Source: Cyprinodon diabolis (taxonomy: Eukaryota > Chordata > Actinopteri > Cyprinodontiformes > Cyprinodontidae). From it: DNA of 64,000 nt. Shown in pieces: positions 39,840 to 50,098 of this stretch. The stretch covers positions 37,123,111 to 37,187,110 of the forward strand of contig CM060081.1 of the NCBI GenBank assembly GCA_030533445.1, given 5' to 3'. A program made the position numbers and the translations under genes. The notes under the pieces are model-generated. The model was not told the DNA's origin. It worked only from the letters and a program-made list of their open reading frames with translations, and ran no database searches. The first letter of the stretch is position 1, and the number at the start of each line of letters is the position of its first letter.

Positions 39840-41885
39840 GGCCTAGCTCTAGGGACATTTGGCTCACAGTGAAAGACAGAGCTACGACATCATCATTTAA
39901 GAAAATGAGCAGCTTGGGTGTACACACAGAAACAACAGTGTTGAAATTTGTCCACTTTTGGGGCTGGTTTTGATAATTATTTTCTACAGAAACCAGAGCA
40001 TGACTAGCCTAATCGACAAAATAATACAAGTCAGTTAAAATCAAATATTAAATCCCAGTTAAGATAGACTCCAGCCTCCGAGTAAACGAGTCCTAAAAGG
40101 TTCTTTCAACTACTGTAAAATGAAAATCAAAAATATTATTTTTTCTTTTAATGCCAAGTATGTCTGAGCCAGTCGCTGGCATCAATTTTAACTGCTTTAT
40201 TTTAAAAGTCTACATTGAAACTATGGAAGACTCACCTTGTTATATTATGTCAGGGGAAATCTGCTATTTCTTACTAATTAAGTGTTTCCCCTCCTCTGAG
40301 AATTGCATTTATGACAGCAATTTCTAATGAATAAAGCTGTACATCTGGGTCACTAAACACCGATGGCCATGAGAAGCAGTAACATGCCTCACAGTGACTG
40401 TTCAACAAATTCCAAGTTCAAACACAGTTCAGTTTATCATGACACAGCATGTAAAGCTGTAAATGGATGCAAAACTGCACACTAATAAAGATGGTTTTAT
40501 TTTATTTTTAGCTAAATTAATCCTGTTCATAAGAAAAAAAGAGAATTATGGGTACTTCTAAGCTTTTCCATTAAAGTTGGGAGTAAAGAGCATGAATAAG
40601 CATAAAAAGATTAATCCTGCTTAAGGTAAGACACACACAAAAAAAAATTATGAAACATATTGATAATGAAATCCCAAATGTTTATTTCTAAATCAAAAGT
40701 TAAACTGGGACATAAAGCTCAGAAAACAAAATCACACACACACACAAACAGCTGCTCAGTACCCTAATGGCTCTAATATCCCTGTAATGGCTATAATGCA
40801 ATGGAGGACATCACAGTCGTAGTTTAACACCATCTGCGTTTAAGCTGGTGAAGATGAATATGGTACAATACAGAATTACATATAAAAGTATGCAAAACAA
40901 AAAGTCTAAAATTAGCAGACATCCTTAAGCAGAAATATAGAAGCAGAAATGTATTACCACTGCAGGTAAAGATGTGTAGAAATACTTCATTTAAATTCAG
41001 CTGTGTCACAGTAGGATAATCTCAAACTGGAAAGTTTAGATTCAAACCTGTAATTAAAGAATTCAGGAGGGGAAACATGACATGACATTAAACGGACCAG
41101 GATGTTTAATTAAATAACAATAAATAAATAAATAAATAAAGCATCTTTGAGTTTACCAGTCGATGTGAAGACCCTCTCTGCAACAGACCAGTGGATGCTA
41201 GAAAACTTTTTCCTGTCTTCAAAAATGTTAGATTTTGAGGTTTTCTGAGCTCTACACGCATTTTTACTAAAACTTTTTGCATTGCTCAGATGACATTAGA
41301 AAAAAGTGTTTAGGAAGAAATTTCCAAGGTTTTTTAAGTTAAACAAATATGAAAAGCACTTGTTTAGCATGGTGGAGGAACCGAAAGGCTGAGGGCTCTT
41401 TCCTCTTCCAAGCACTCCAAGAATCTTGTTAAAGTTCCTGGTATTTAAACCTAGTCAATACCACAGTTAAAACAAAAAACTGTCAATCTCTTAGACAGAC
41501 TGACAATGGCTCATAATGAATGTGTTTAAACATGGTAAAGATATGAAATGTAAGCATAAATTAACACATAAATGTTATCCTGACAGAAAATTCGCTGAAT
41601 CCTACAACTTTTACTGAAAGAGCAAAGATAGTAAAGTTGGAGTCAGGACTACTGATGATCAAAAGTTACTTTGCAAAGAAGAACGATGGAAGATACCATT
41701 CTCTTGTTGCTCCAATCATTTGAAATGTTACAGGGGAAGAATAATTGCTAATCCTATTGGCAACAGAGAGTATGTGCACAGTTTTAACAGCAGGGTTGCA
41801 TTTAATTGTGCCACTCACAGTAAAAAAAAATATTAGTATTTTGTTTTAAACTGGATGTTTCAAAAGTATTTCATTTATTTTTAAC
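39421..41885. other. Unannotated intron sequence
   Basis: AT-rich DNA with a TA microsatellite and a short (AAAT)n run near 41125-41140. No gene recognised. Confidence 0.5.
39812..39839. repeat. (TA)n microsatellite
   Basis: An uninterrupted run of TA units. Confidence 0.95.
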
Positions 41886-42372
41886 AGGATTGCCGGCATC
41901 TGTAGGACCAATTTGGGCCTTTACTGAAAGCCAGCAACATGACATCAAGCTGCTTCATACAACAATGTTTTCACTAACTGACATCCAAGTTAGTCATTTA
42001 TCATAGAAGTCCAACCCTGATTTGCACAACAACATATATGCTTATGAAATGTCTGACAGAGCACTTCCTTGTCTGGGGAGAAATCTAATAATGGCACCAT
42101 CTGCCTTAAGTCCTCTAAATAAAGTCCCCTGGAATAATTAACCATAAATCCACCGCAACACAATACAGTCTGATAGATCCTTGCTGTGGTCACAGATCAC
42201 TCCTACCCATTGCTTCCTTCCCTCTTTTTCCTTTCCTCCAGTTTGACTCTATATTGAAGCTGATACCAGGGCTCCTGGGGTCTACAAAATAGCCTGCCTC
42301 ATGCTGAAGCTCTTTTAAGAAGGATAGTCTATTGTAAGACTCTTACGTCACCTCTTGCAGCAGACCGTGAAA
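41886..42372. repeat. Locally duplicated non-coding module, copy 1 (both halves)
   Basis: The first half (41886-42105) aligns with 42482-42708, and the second half (42108-42372) aligns with 46331-46593. Shared words include ccaaccctgatttgca, atgaaatgtctgacagag and aataatggcaccatctg in the first half, and taaataaagtcc, tctgatagatc and gctgtggtcacagat in the second. No coding frame or transposon ends are seen. Confidence 0.75.
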
Positions 42373-42481
42373 CCAAAATTGCCAAAGTAACAGCAGGGGT
42401 AAAAAAATATTAGTGCCAATGGCAAAAAGAAACTAATTAATTTGCATGAATTAATTCAAAAGCCTTTTATTCATCTTCACC

Positions 42482-42708
42482 AGGGGTGCCAACATCTGTA
42501 GGCCCAATTAAGGCCATTACTCAAACCCAGTAACATGACATCATGCTGCATTATAAATCAATGTTTTCACTGAATTACAGCTAAGTTTGTGATTCATCAT
42601 AAAAGTCCGACCCTGATTTGCATAAGAAGAGTGGTTTAATTGTGGTTATGAAATGTCTGACAGAGTGCTTCACTGTCTGGGGAGACGTCTAATAATGGCA
42701 CCATCTGT
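42482..42708. repeat. Locally duplicated module, copy 2 (first half)
   Basis: Direct repeat of 41886-42105, about 600 bases downstream in the same orientation. It has many substitutions and a small insertion (agtggtttaattgtgg), so the duplication is old. Confidence 0.75.
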
Positions 42709-44407
42709 AGTCTGCTATCAGAGCTGCTCTAATCTAAAAGGACACAACAATAAGTCACAGTTGAGCACAGGATAAGAAATGGGAAAAGTTGGTCAAGGAA
42801 AAAAAAACACAGCACAAACATTACATGAATCAGGAACATCATTTACACATCAGTTCATTGACCCAATTTTAACAGAGTTTGTTGGTTTATGCCTGCAGAA
42901 ATTCTTCAGCATGTCTGTCATCAGCTGACAGGGCGGTCCAGCGTTCGTCACGGTTTCAGCTCATAACAAGAAGGTTCTGAGAGCGGCCCAGCTGGTAGGC
43001 TGGAGTCTTATTGTGTAGGTTTAAAATCCTCTCAGCTGGGGCGTTGGTTTTAATATCATCTCAACTTGTTTTCAGTAAAGGAGGCGAGTAAGATTTATAT
43101 TCTGAATCCTACAAATAAGTTGATTATAAAGCAAAAAAGATGAAGCCTCTAAATCAAGTGCAACATTATTCCTAAAGCGGCCATGGTGTGAAATTTCCAA
43201 GCTAGATTAGATACACGTACATATCCGACATCACTCCACATGTCCAGTTCTTTCTCGATCTCTCCGTTTGTCTGTTTGTGTTATGTGTCGAGTGTGAGAA
43301 CTGAGCAGTGTGCAGTGCAGTCCTGGGGGAGGTGAAGCTGTATTCAGGAACCTCTATGGGGGCCACAAAGCTGCATTCATGCAGCTGAATAGCTGTTTTC
43401 TACAACGAGGCACTAGTCATCCCAACTCCATTGGAACGCCTCTATGAGTTACCACTCTTTCTGCCTTGGTATGCAGAGCGTTATCCTGCAAAAATCACAA
43501 ATGCTTGGATTACCAAAGGCTACAGAAAAACATTTTCAGGAAAACAATGATACCAGTTTCCAGCCAAGAGGTTTTAAAGGATTTGTTTACTCCCTGTGCT
43601 CAGTCCTTCGGATGTCTTTGCTTTTGGGTAACTTCAATTATCAATGTTAAGGAGAAAAAAAAGAATCAGAGGAGAGATTAAACAAAATATCTGCTGCAAG
43701 CTACATATGATATGCAGGATTCTGCAATCAGAAAGAACAACCTCATCAAAATATTTATGATAAAATATCACAAGCTGTCCCGATACAAATGACTCTATAG
43801 AGATGTTGATCAATACTTTGTAAAGCATGGGATTGTCTAGGCTAGAGAGAAAAAAAATAAAAACATAACAGGAAACTATGGCTGGGGTGAAAAAAGCAGG
43901 GTGGGGGTGCAGCTACAAAGTCTCATTCAGATTCAGCTAATGTTTGTTTCCAATTAACCGAGTGCTGGAGTCATGATTCCCCACATCGACTTCCTGTCAG
44001 GAGAGTCTTGCTTCCTCCCACAGCACATACTGGTGTAGACTCCCCCCCCTTAATTGGTCAGTTGGAACGATCTGACCAGTTGTCAATCAATAGCTCTGAC
44101 CTCCAGGGTTTGGAGAGGCTGGGGGTCTGTCACCTCATTTAAAGCACTTATGCAAATGTTGTTGGACTCTCCAAGTTCATGTCTGCATGGGTGGTCTCAG
44201 TTAATGAGGAACTATTCTAAGACTTTTTTTTGAAGTGTTTGTTAGAAACTGAAGGACTATGCTAAAATGAATGTTGAGGAAATGCAGTTTAAAGACACTT
44301 GGTAAGGAAACTTTGGAGAAGTCTTGATTTGGTCTTGAACAGCAGAAACTTTTAGCACAACTAAATCTAGAATTCCCAGCTGCACAGAGAGAGAAACAAG
44401 TGGAATT
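42709..44407. other. Unannotated intron sequence
   Basis: No gene or repeat recognised between the duplicated module and the MITE. Confidence 0.45.
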
Positions 44408-45072
44408 AAGCCGGGCGTACACATTTTTTTCAATCGTTGCATGCAGCTGCAGCTCATACTGTATGACTAAACTCAGGGTTTCATCGTAAGTGTGAGTTCA
44501 CAACTCACAATCTATGTGCAGCACGACGCTCTGATGCGAATTACCTGCTCACACTTTACGTCTAATAACCATGTCGGGGGGTTGTGCTTTGGTGGCGCAG
44601 TGATTAGCGCCCACGACCCATGCACTGAGGCCTTAGTCCTCGACTCGGCCAACCCATGTTCGAATCTGTCCTGTGCAATTTGTGCAATTTTGTGCTGAAA
44701 GCCTTAAAAAGAAAAGCTGGCGATGTATTTGGACGAAGATAAAGCGCAAACGTGTCTACTACGGTTTTACTGAGAGAACTCAATTTCACTCGCACCCCCG
44801 TCATATTTCTATGTTTACATCTGGAAGAAGAAAAAGAAGAGTCTTGTTTGCGCATAGTACCCACTGAGCGAATTGCCCACGACAAACATGTTTGATTTTC
44901 TCCCGACCTCACAATTCCTGATCAGGAGGTGGTCGTGAGAGGCTGATCGCCCCTCATTACCCCCTGTACACTACACGACGCTGAAAGTCAGGCTGAAAGT
45001 CGGCCCGATCGGAAAATTCTCGCACGACCCCGAAAAAGGCAAAAAAAAAACACAAAGTGTAAGCACGGCTTT
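44408..45072. mobile_element. MITE, about 665 bp, carrying a nested tRNA-like insertion
   Basis: The ends are inverted: AAGCCGGGCGTACACA at the left and, on the minus strand, AAGCCGTGCTTACACT at the right. The interior matches the 1.3 kb fragment in reverse. The superfamily is uncertain (PIF/Harbinger-like is possible) because the target duplication is not clear. Confidence 0.55.
44584..44692 (+). repeat. tRNA-like SINE fragment inserted in the MITE
   Basis: ggtggcgcagtgattagcgc resembles an A-box and atgttcgaatctg a B-box. The related 1.3 kb MITE fragment lacks this stretch, which marks it as an insertion. It does not fold convincingly as a functional tRNA and has no terminator run. Confidence 0.55.
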
Positions 45073-45499
45073 AGATGAGGACTACGGCTATGACCACAAA
45101 ACTAGGAATGCAATTTAAAGACTATTTTTAACGTGCACTTCCCAGCACCTTCATTACAGACTGTGGTCAAATGAACTGATGATAAAAAAAACACACTTGC
45201 CCTTCCAACTACAGTACAGCATAGGGCAAATGGCATTGACTTGGCATGGTTATTAATGCCAGACGGACAGGTCTGCATACTTCACTGCCCATCAGCTGGG
45301 ATTGTTTCTTAAAACAATCTATTGGGAGATTGGCCCTAAAAAACAGATGAAAATTCTCTGTTGATGTCAAAGGAAGATGAGGACACTGGTTGAAGTAAGC
45401 ACTTTTTATAACCAAGGTATACACAATAACATGTCTGAACCACAACATGTCAAACCTTGAAACAAATAACGCAGAGACCCAGAAAAAGGGTAAAATGGT

Positions 45500-45745
45500 C
45501 TGAAATTATATAGCCAAAGCACTTTACACTACATTCAGTCATTCACGGTCATACACAGAGATGGTGGCAAACTACATAGTAGCCACAGCTGCCCCTGGGC
45601 TCACTGACAGACCACACCATCAGTAGGAAATGCAGTTGAGGTGTCTTTCCAAAGGACACAACGACACTTAAAGCCAGAGACAGGGCTTGAACCATCAACC
45701 CTTGGATTACAGTGAAACTCCTACATCCAACGCCACTGTCACCCC
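45500..45745 (-). repeat. tRNA-derived SINE, reverse orientation, same family as 9871
   Basis: Read on the minus strand it starts gggggtgacagtggcgttgg, has ggttgatggttcaagccc as B-box, then gacacctcaactgcat, cctactgatggtgt and gtgaatgactgaatgtagtg, ending in aaagtgctttgg. The order matches the 9.9 kb copy. Confidence 0.7.
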
Positions 45746-46330
45746 CATCAGAGTGGTTTCTCCTGAACAACACAATAGCACGGCACTACACTGAAATACA
45801 GTGTGTTAGTGGTTAGTTTTTGTGTGGCAGTGGCAAGTGGTCTGACCAACATCTCTGCACTCAGAAGGCGTCCACAATCAACAGATCTCAAGTTTTGGAT
45901 GTTGTAGAAAGGAAGCACGGAACATCTGTAATGCTGTCATGGTTAACTGGAACAATATTTTAAAATAGTGTTTATAAAGACCCGTTTTTTAAAGAATAAT
46001 CTAACCAAAGACAAAGGTTATCTGACCTTATAAACATCAAGGAAAACATGGATGACATTCCTGCTTATAAGACGTATTGTATAGAAATATCTGATGTGTT
46101 TAAAACAAAGATCAACTAATAATAGATCAAAGAATTATGAAAAGTTCACTAACTTTTGGTCTGTTCGTTTGCAAGCTCAATGAAGCTGCAATTAATACAT
46201 TTATTAAACTCAACATTAAAAAACGAAATATTAGTCAGAGGGTGCTTTCAAGGATTAAAGAGATTAACTGATGTGAGGGAATAACAGAAGACAACAGGGA
46301 GAGAAAAACTAAACTGCTTATTATTGCCTA

Positions 46331-46593
46331 CAGTCCCCTAAATAAAGTCCTCTAAAACAATTAACTGAGATCCCACCACAACACAATCCAGCCTGATAGA
46401 TCGCTTCTGGTCTGCTGTGGTCACAGATTGATGTACCATCCTTTGGCTCCTTTTATTGTCCTTCCAGATTTACTGTATATTGAGGCATTTATCAGGGTTT
46501 CTGAAGTCTACAACTCAGCCTGTCTTACACTGCATCTAAGTCAGAAAGCCCACTGCAGGATTCTTACATGATCTCCTGTAGGAGACCATGAAA
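46331..46593. repeat. Locally duplicated module, copy 3 (second half)
   Basis: Direct repeat of 42108-42372, about 4.2 kb away in the same orientation, lying only about 300 bases from the dock3 first exon. The two copies keep order across the whole block, including gaagtctacaa...agcctg and the final gaccatgaaa. Confidence 0.7.
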
Positions 46594-46878
46594 GCAACAG
46601 TGCAAAGACTTGTACTGTTCTGCTGGATATGTAGAAACATAAAGCAAAGTGTAACTAGTCTACTTTTGATTGCCCCAGATAGGCAACTACCTATTTAAGA
46701 GAAAATGCTCACATCCAACATAAAAGAAGGGAGAAGTATTGTAGTGGATGGAAATACCTGACTCTGCAGCATGACAGTCATCTGTTTGACAGATAGTGCT
46801 GGTGTTTTTAAATAATTTAGACAAACATTCAAAACACAACATAGGTGGATTTAAAAAAAAAATGATATTTTTACTCAC

Positions 46879-46915
46879 CCACGCCGATTTTCTCGTCCTC
46901 CGTGGGAGTCCACAT
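46879..46915 (-). CDS. dock3: dock3 first coding exon (start codon and 12 codons)
   Basis: ATG at 46915-46913 begins MWTPTEDEKIGV plus one base, followed by the consensus donor gtgagt. DOCK3 (MOCA) is a brain-enriched guanine-nucleotide exchange factor that activates Rac1 through its DHR2 domain, with an N-terminal SH3 domain. The vertebrate DOCK3 N-terminus MWTPTEEEKYGVV differs at only two of twelve positions, and the phase-1 split valine matches the Gly-Val-Val that follows. DOCK4 starts similarly but with MWIPTEHEKYG, which fits less well. The human DOCK3 and DCAF1 genes are also close neighbours on chromosome 3p21, so synteny supports the call. The SH3 exons are not in this window, so intron 1 must extend past the left edge. 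Confidence 0.82.
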
Positions 46916-47935
46916 GATGTCCTTCTGGGAGCAGATGAAAATCCACGCACAGTCCAGTCACCCGAGGCTTGGCTTCATAGGAATCCCGCTGAGATGTCAC
47001 CCAGAGAGGGGAAGGGAACAGGGGGGAGAGCCGGGGAGAGGAAAAGTTTACCTCAGGTTGTAGGGAGGCAAATAAAAAAAGAGAGAAATCAGATCTTCAG
47101 GTTCTTGAAACTGACAGTTTTTGGCAGATATGTTTAATCCCGTCAGGTTTTGCGCATTGTGATTTCCAGCTCTGAGGAAGAGAAATCCGATAAACAGGGA
47201 ATCCACAGCGCTGCTGCTTCTACAGCAGAAAGCAAACAGGTTCTGACTGATATTAAAACCACCACAGAGGAAAAAGTGTCTTTTTTTTATTTATTTATTT
47301 AAGTCGAGCCCCATAGAGCTCCTCTTCCTCATTCAGCGCAGCATCTCAGTTTTCCTCTGTTCCATGTTTTCTTTGCGCACGCATGCGTTGCCACTATTAA
47401 CCTGTCCTGCTGCAGATCATGGAGAGGGAATGAAAGGAAAGCATGGCTTCCCCTGCTGGGCTCTGTTTAAGATGATCATGGAGGAGAAGGGACCCGGGCT
47501 GGAGTTAGTTACAAAGAGGGAGTTTTTCCTCCTGCAGCAGCCGATCATTAAAGGTTTACTTCTGGTGACGTGACGCACGCGCTAAATTGCCACATAACAT
47601 CATGCAGGTGATGAATGTTTATTTCTGCGCGAGACGCTTTGGCAAGCTGAGACGCTCTATCTAATGTGGGACACGGACGGCTATTATTACTGCGTTTGCT
47701 AAAAACATTCAAATATGTTTTAAAATATTCACGCCTGACGCGCGAGCGCCGGAAACGTTCACTTTGAAGTTTTTAAAGCGGCGTCGCTCCTTCACCACAA
47801 GCATAGTGACATAACTGGTGATGTTGCAAGCGAACATACTGACAGCTGATTAATGTTCATATGACTGTTGGTAGCGAGTCAAAGTTCGGATTAATATCGG
47901 GGTAAGTGCGCCGACGTGCGGATGTTCCTGGATAG
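46916..47935 (-). promoter_or_regulatory. dock3: dock3 5' UTR and CpG-rich promoter-proximal region
   Basis: The sequence immediately upstream of the dock3 ATG is richer in G+C and in CpG than the surrounding AT-rich DNA, most clearly at about 47330-47400 and 47560-47935 (for example acgtgacgcacgcgc and gcctgacgcgcgagcgccgg). This fits an unmethylated vertebrate promoter with the transcription start a few hundred bases upstream of the ATG. No TATA box or exact start can be assigned. Open frames on either strand here are chance frames in GC-richer DNA. The left end of a large palindrome begins just beyond, at 47978. Confidence 0.5.
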
Positions 47936-47977
47936 CGCACTGAAAATAGGATTATTTTAATAAACCTGATCATCTGT

Positions 47978-49167
47978 GAAGGTAGATTTGTTTCTTCATC
48001 ATTCCATCAAAAAAAAAGGTTGCTTCTATCAAACAAACAAAAAACTTTTCAATCAAAGAAAAAAGTATTTGAATGCAAAAATATATTTGAGACTCAAAAA
48101 AATAAATTTGAACACTGCTTTTCTTTGATTTAAAATGTTTTATTTGATAGAAGTCCAGTCTTTTTTGTTTAAAGTAACTTTTTTAATTGAAGTAACATTG
48201 TTTTTTGATTGGACTACATATAATGGGTAGGACATTTGTGTCTTTATTATTCAATCAAAAAAGAAGTTGCTTCAAACATACAAACAACAGAATCAATAAA
48301 AAAAGTAACTTCAATGAAAAGATAAACGTTTTCAATCATAGAAAATAGTTTTTGAATGCAAATAAAATGTTTGTGACTCCACAAATTGCATTTGAACAAT
48401 TTTTTGTTATTATTGAAAATGTTCTCCCAATGGAGAAGCAGCCGCCCACTGCGGAACGTTTGTGTCGAAATTAATCATTCAAAAAAATTTGAACAAAACT
48501 TTTTACACTTCAAAAAAAAAAAAAAAAGAAAGAAAATGTGATTCAAATAAAACAATTCTAATTTCATTTTTTTTTTTTTTCACTTTGGAAATTGAATGAT
48601 AAAGACACAAATGTCCTACCCATGTATGGCCCAAACACAAAATAGATTACTTCAACCAAAGAGAACATTTTCAATAATAAAAAAAAATGTTCAAATGCAA
48701 TTTTTGGAGTCGCAAATATTTTATTTGCATATTTGCATTCAAAAACTATTTTCTATGATTGAAAACGTTTATCTTTTCATTGAAGTTACTTTTTTATTGA
48801 TTCTGTTGTTTGTTTGTTTGTAGCAACTTCTTTTTTGATTGAGTAATAAGACACAAATGTCCTACCCATTATATGGTCCAATGAAAAAACAATGTTATTT
48901 TAATTAAAGAAGTTGCTTAAACAACAAAAACAGAACAACAAAACAAAACAAAAAAGACTGGACTTCTATCAAATAAAACATTTTCAATCAAAGAAAAGCA
49001 GTGTTCAAATGTATTTTTTTGAGTCTCAAATATATTTTTGCATTCAAATACTTTTTTCTTTGATTGAAAAGTTTTTTTGATTGAAGTGAAGGTTTTTTAA
49101 TTAAAAATATATTTTTTGATTGAAGCAACCTTTTTTGATTGAATGATAAAGAAAAAAATCTACTTTC
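47978..49167. repeat. Large imperfect palindrome (foldback element), about 1.19 kb
   Basis: The left end (gaaggtagatttgtttcttc) is the reverse complement of the right end (gaaaaaaatctactttc) with few changes, and inner blocks pair too: gggtaggacatttgtgtct at about 48226 against agacacaaatgtcctaccc at about 48849. The arms consist of diverged 'gattgaa/ttcaatca' words. A short GC-richer centre (gcagccgcccactgcgg) lies left of the axis. No coding capacity; probably a non-autonomous DNA transposon. Confidence 0.75.
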
Positions 49168-49615
49168 ATAATAATCTAGGTTAAAACAGGTTATCATTCC
49201 CTTTGTTGTGTTTGGAAACTAAAATCATTTATGATCAGAAGCCACTCGTATTATCGTAACGTCTTAAAGCAGACTGCTTAGACATTTTGGACACTTCATG
49301 GTGGATCTTTGAGTGGTTGAATAATTAAACTTTAAAAGCAAAGTAAAGAAATTATGAAAAGAAAAATACAATATAATCAATTCATTAGTTTATCCCATTT
49401 TGTATCTGGTATTTTTTTTTTTTATTTCATTTGACTAATTTAATGTAAAAAGTAATATTCCCTGTATAAACTTTTTACAAGGAGCATTTACTTATCCTGA
49501 GCTATCTTTGTAGTTATGCTGCTATAGGCTTAGACTGCTGGAGGATATAGGGACCCCCATTTCATCATTCTGCTTCATTCTATCTCTATTCTCCCACTTT
49601 GCAGAATCTGTTAGT

Positions 49616-50098
49616 TCAATCTCTAACACTTTGCTTTCTCTGCTTTTTCTCATAGTAGCTTTGCCTCATCTGTTCCTGTTTGGCTGTGACACCATCCTGG
49701 AGAGAAATATCAGTTGTGCTGCTGCCATCAACACCCTTGTTTATAGATGCTGGAGGCCAGCCTGTTTCCAGTGTAGTCCTGTTTCTCTGACTGTGACTAG
49801 CTGGATGTGCTCTCTTCATCCTCTGACATGGGAGCTGCCTCTGAGCTCGTCTGGCTGGCTGTGTGTTTCCTGGACCGGGCTGCTTTTTACACTGAGCCTG
49901 GTTCTGCTGGAGGTTTCTTTCTGTTAAAAGAGAGTTTTTCCTCTCCACTGTCGCTACATGCTTGCTTAGTTTGAGGGATTGCATTCTAGTCAATAAGTCA
50001 ATGCAATCAACGGTTTTTTTCTTAGATAGAAAACATTGAATCAATTTGACGCTATATAGCAATTGGTGATATATAAAATAACTGAATGGAATTGAACT
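49616..50098 (+). repeat. Dispersed teleost repeat with microsatellite-like tail
   Basis: Contains the common fish repeat order tggttctgctggaggtttct, gttaaaagagagtttttcct and ccactgtcgctacatgcttg, with a tail of gacgctatatagcaattggt followed by gaatggaattgaac. Frames on both strands (98 and 173 codons) are accidental. Confidence 0.6.

Larger units (their letters stand above)
1..46878 (-). other. dock3: dock3 intron 1 (3'-open, inferred)
   Basis: No second dock3 exon is seen before the left edge, so at least 46.9 kb of intron 1 is present. A very long first intron is also known for mammalian DOCK3. The interval holds only repeats, listed separately, and anonymous AT-rich DNA. All open frames inside it are short (at most 157 codons); the only ones with protein homology are retroelement or transposase remnants. 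Confidence 0.65.

Noticed and set aside
44584..44692. Functional tRNA gene
   Set aside because: Box-like words are present but the cloverleaf is not convincing and it sits inside a MITE; treated as a SINE fragment.
46687..47137. Plus and minus frames of 87-113 codons around the dock3 first exon
   Set aside because: They overlap the short dock3 exon in other frames and its GC-richer 5' flank; the conserved N-terminus fixes the real frame.
47978..49167. CRISPR-like array because of repeated gattgaa words
   Set aside because: Vertebrate DNA, irregular spacing and inverted rather than direct organisation.
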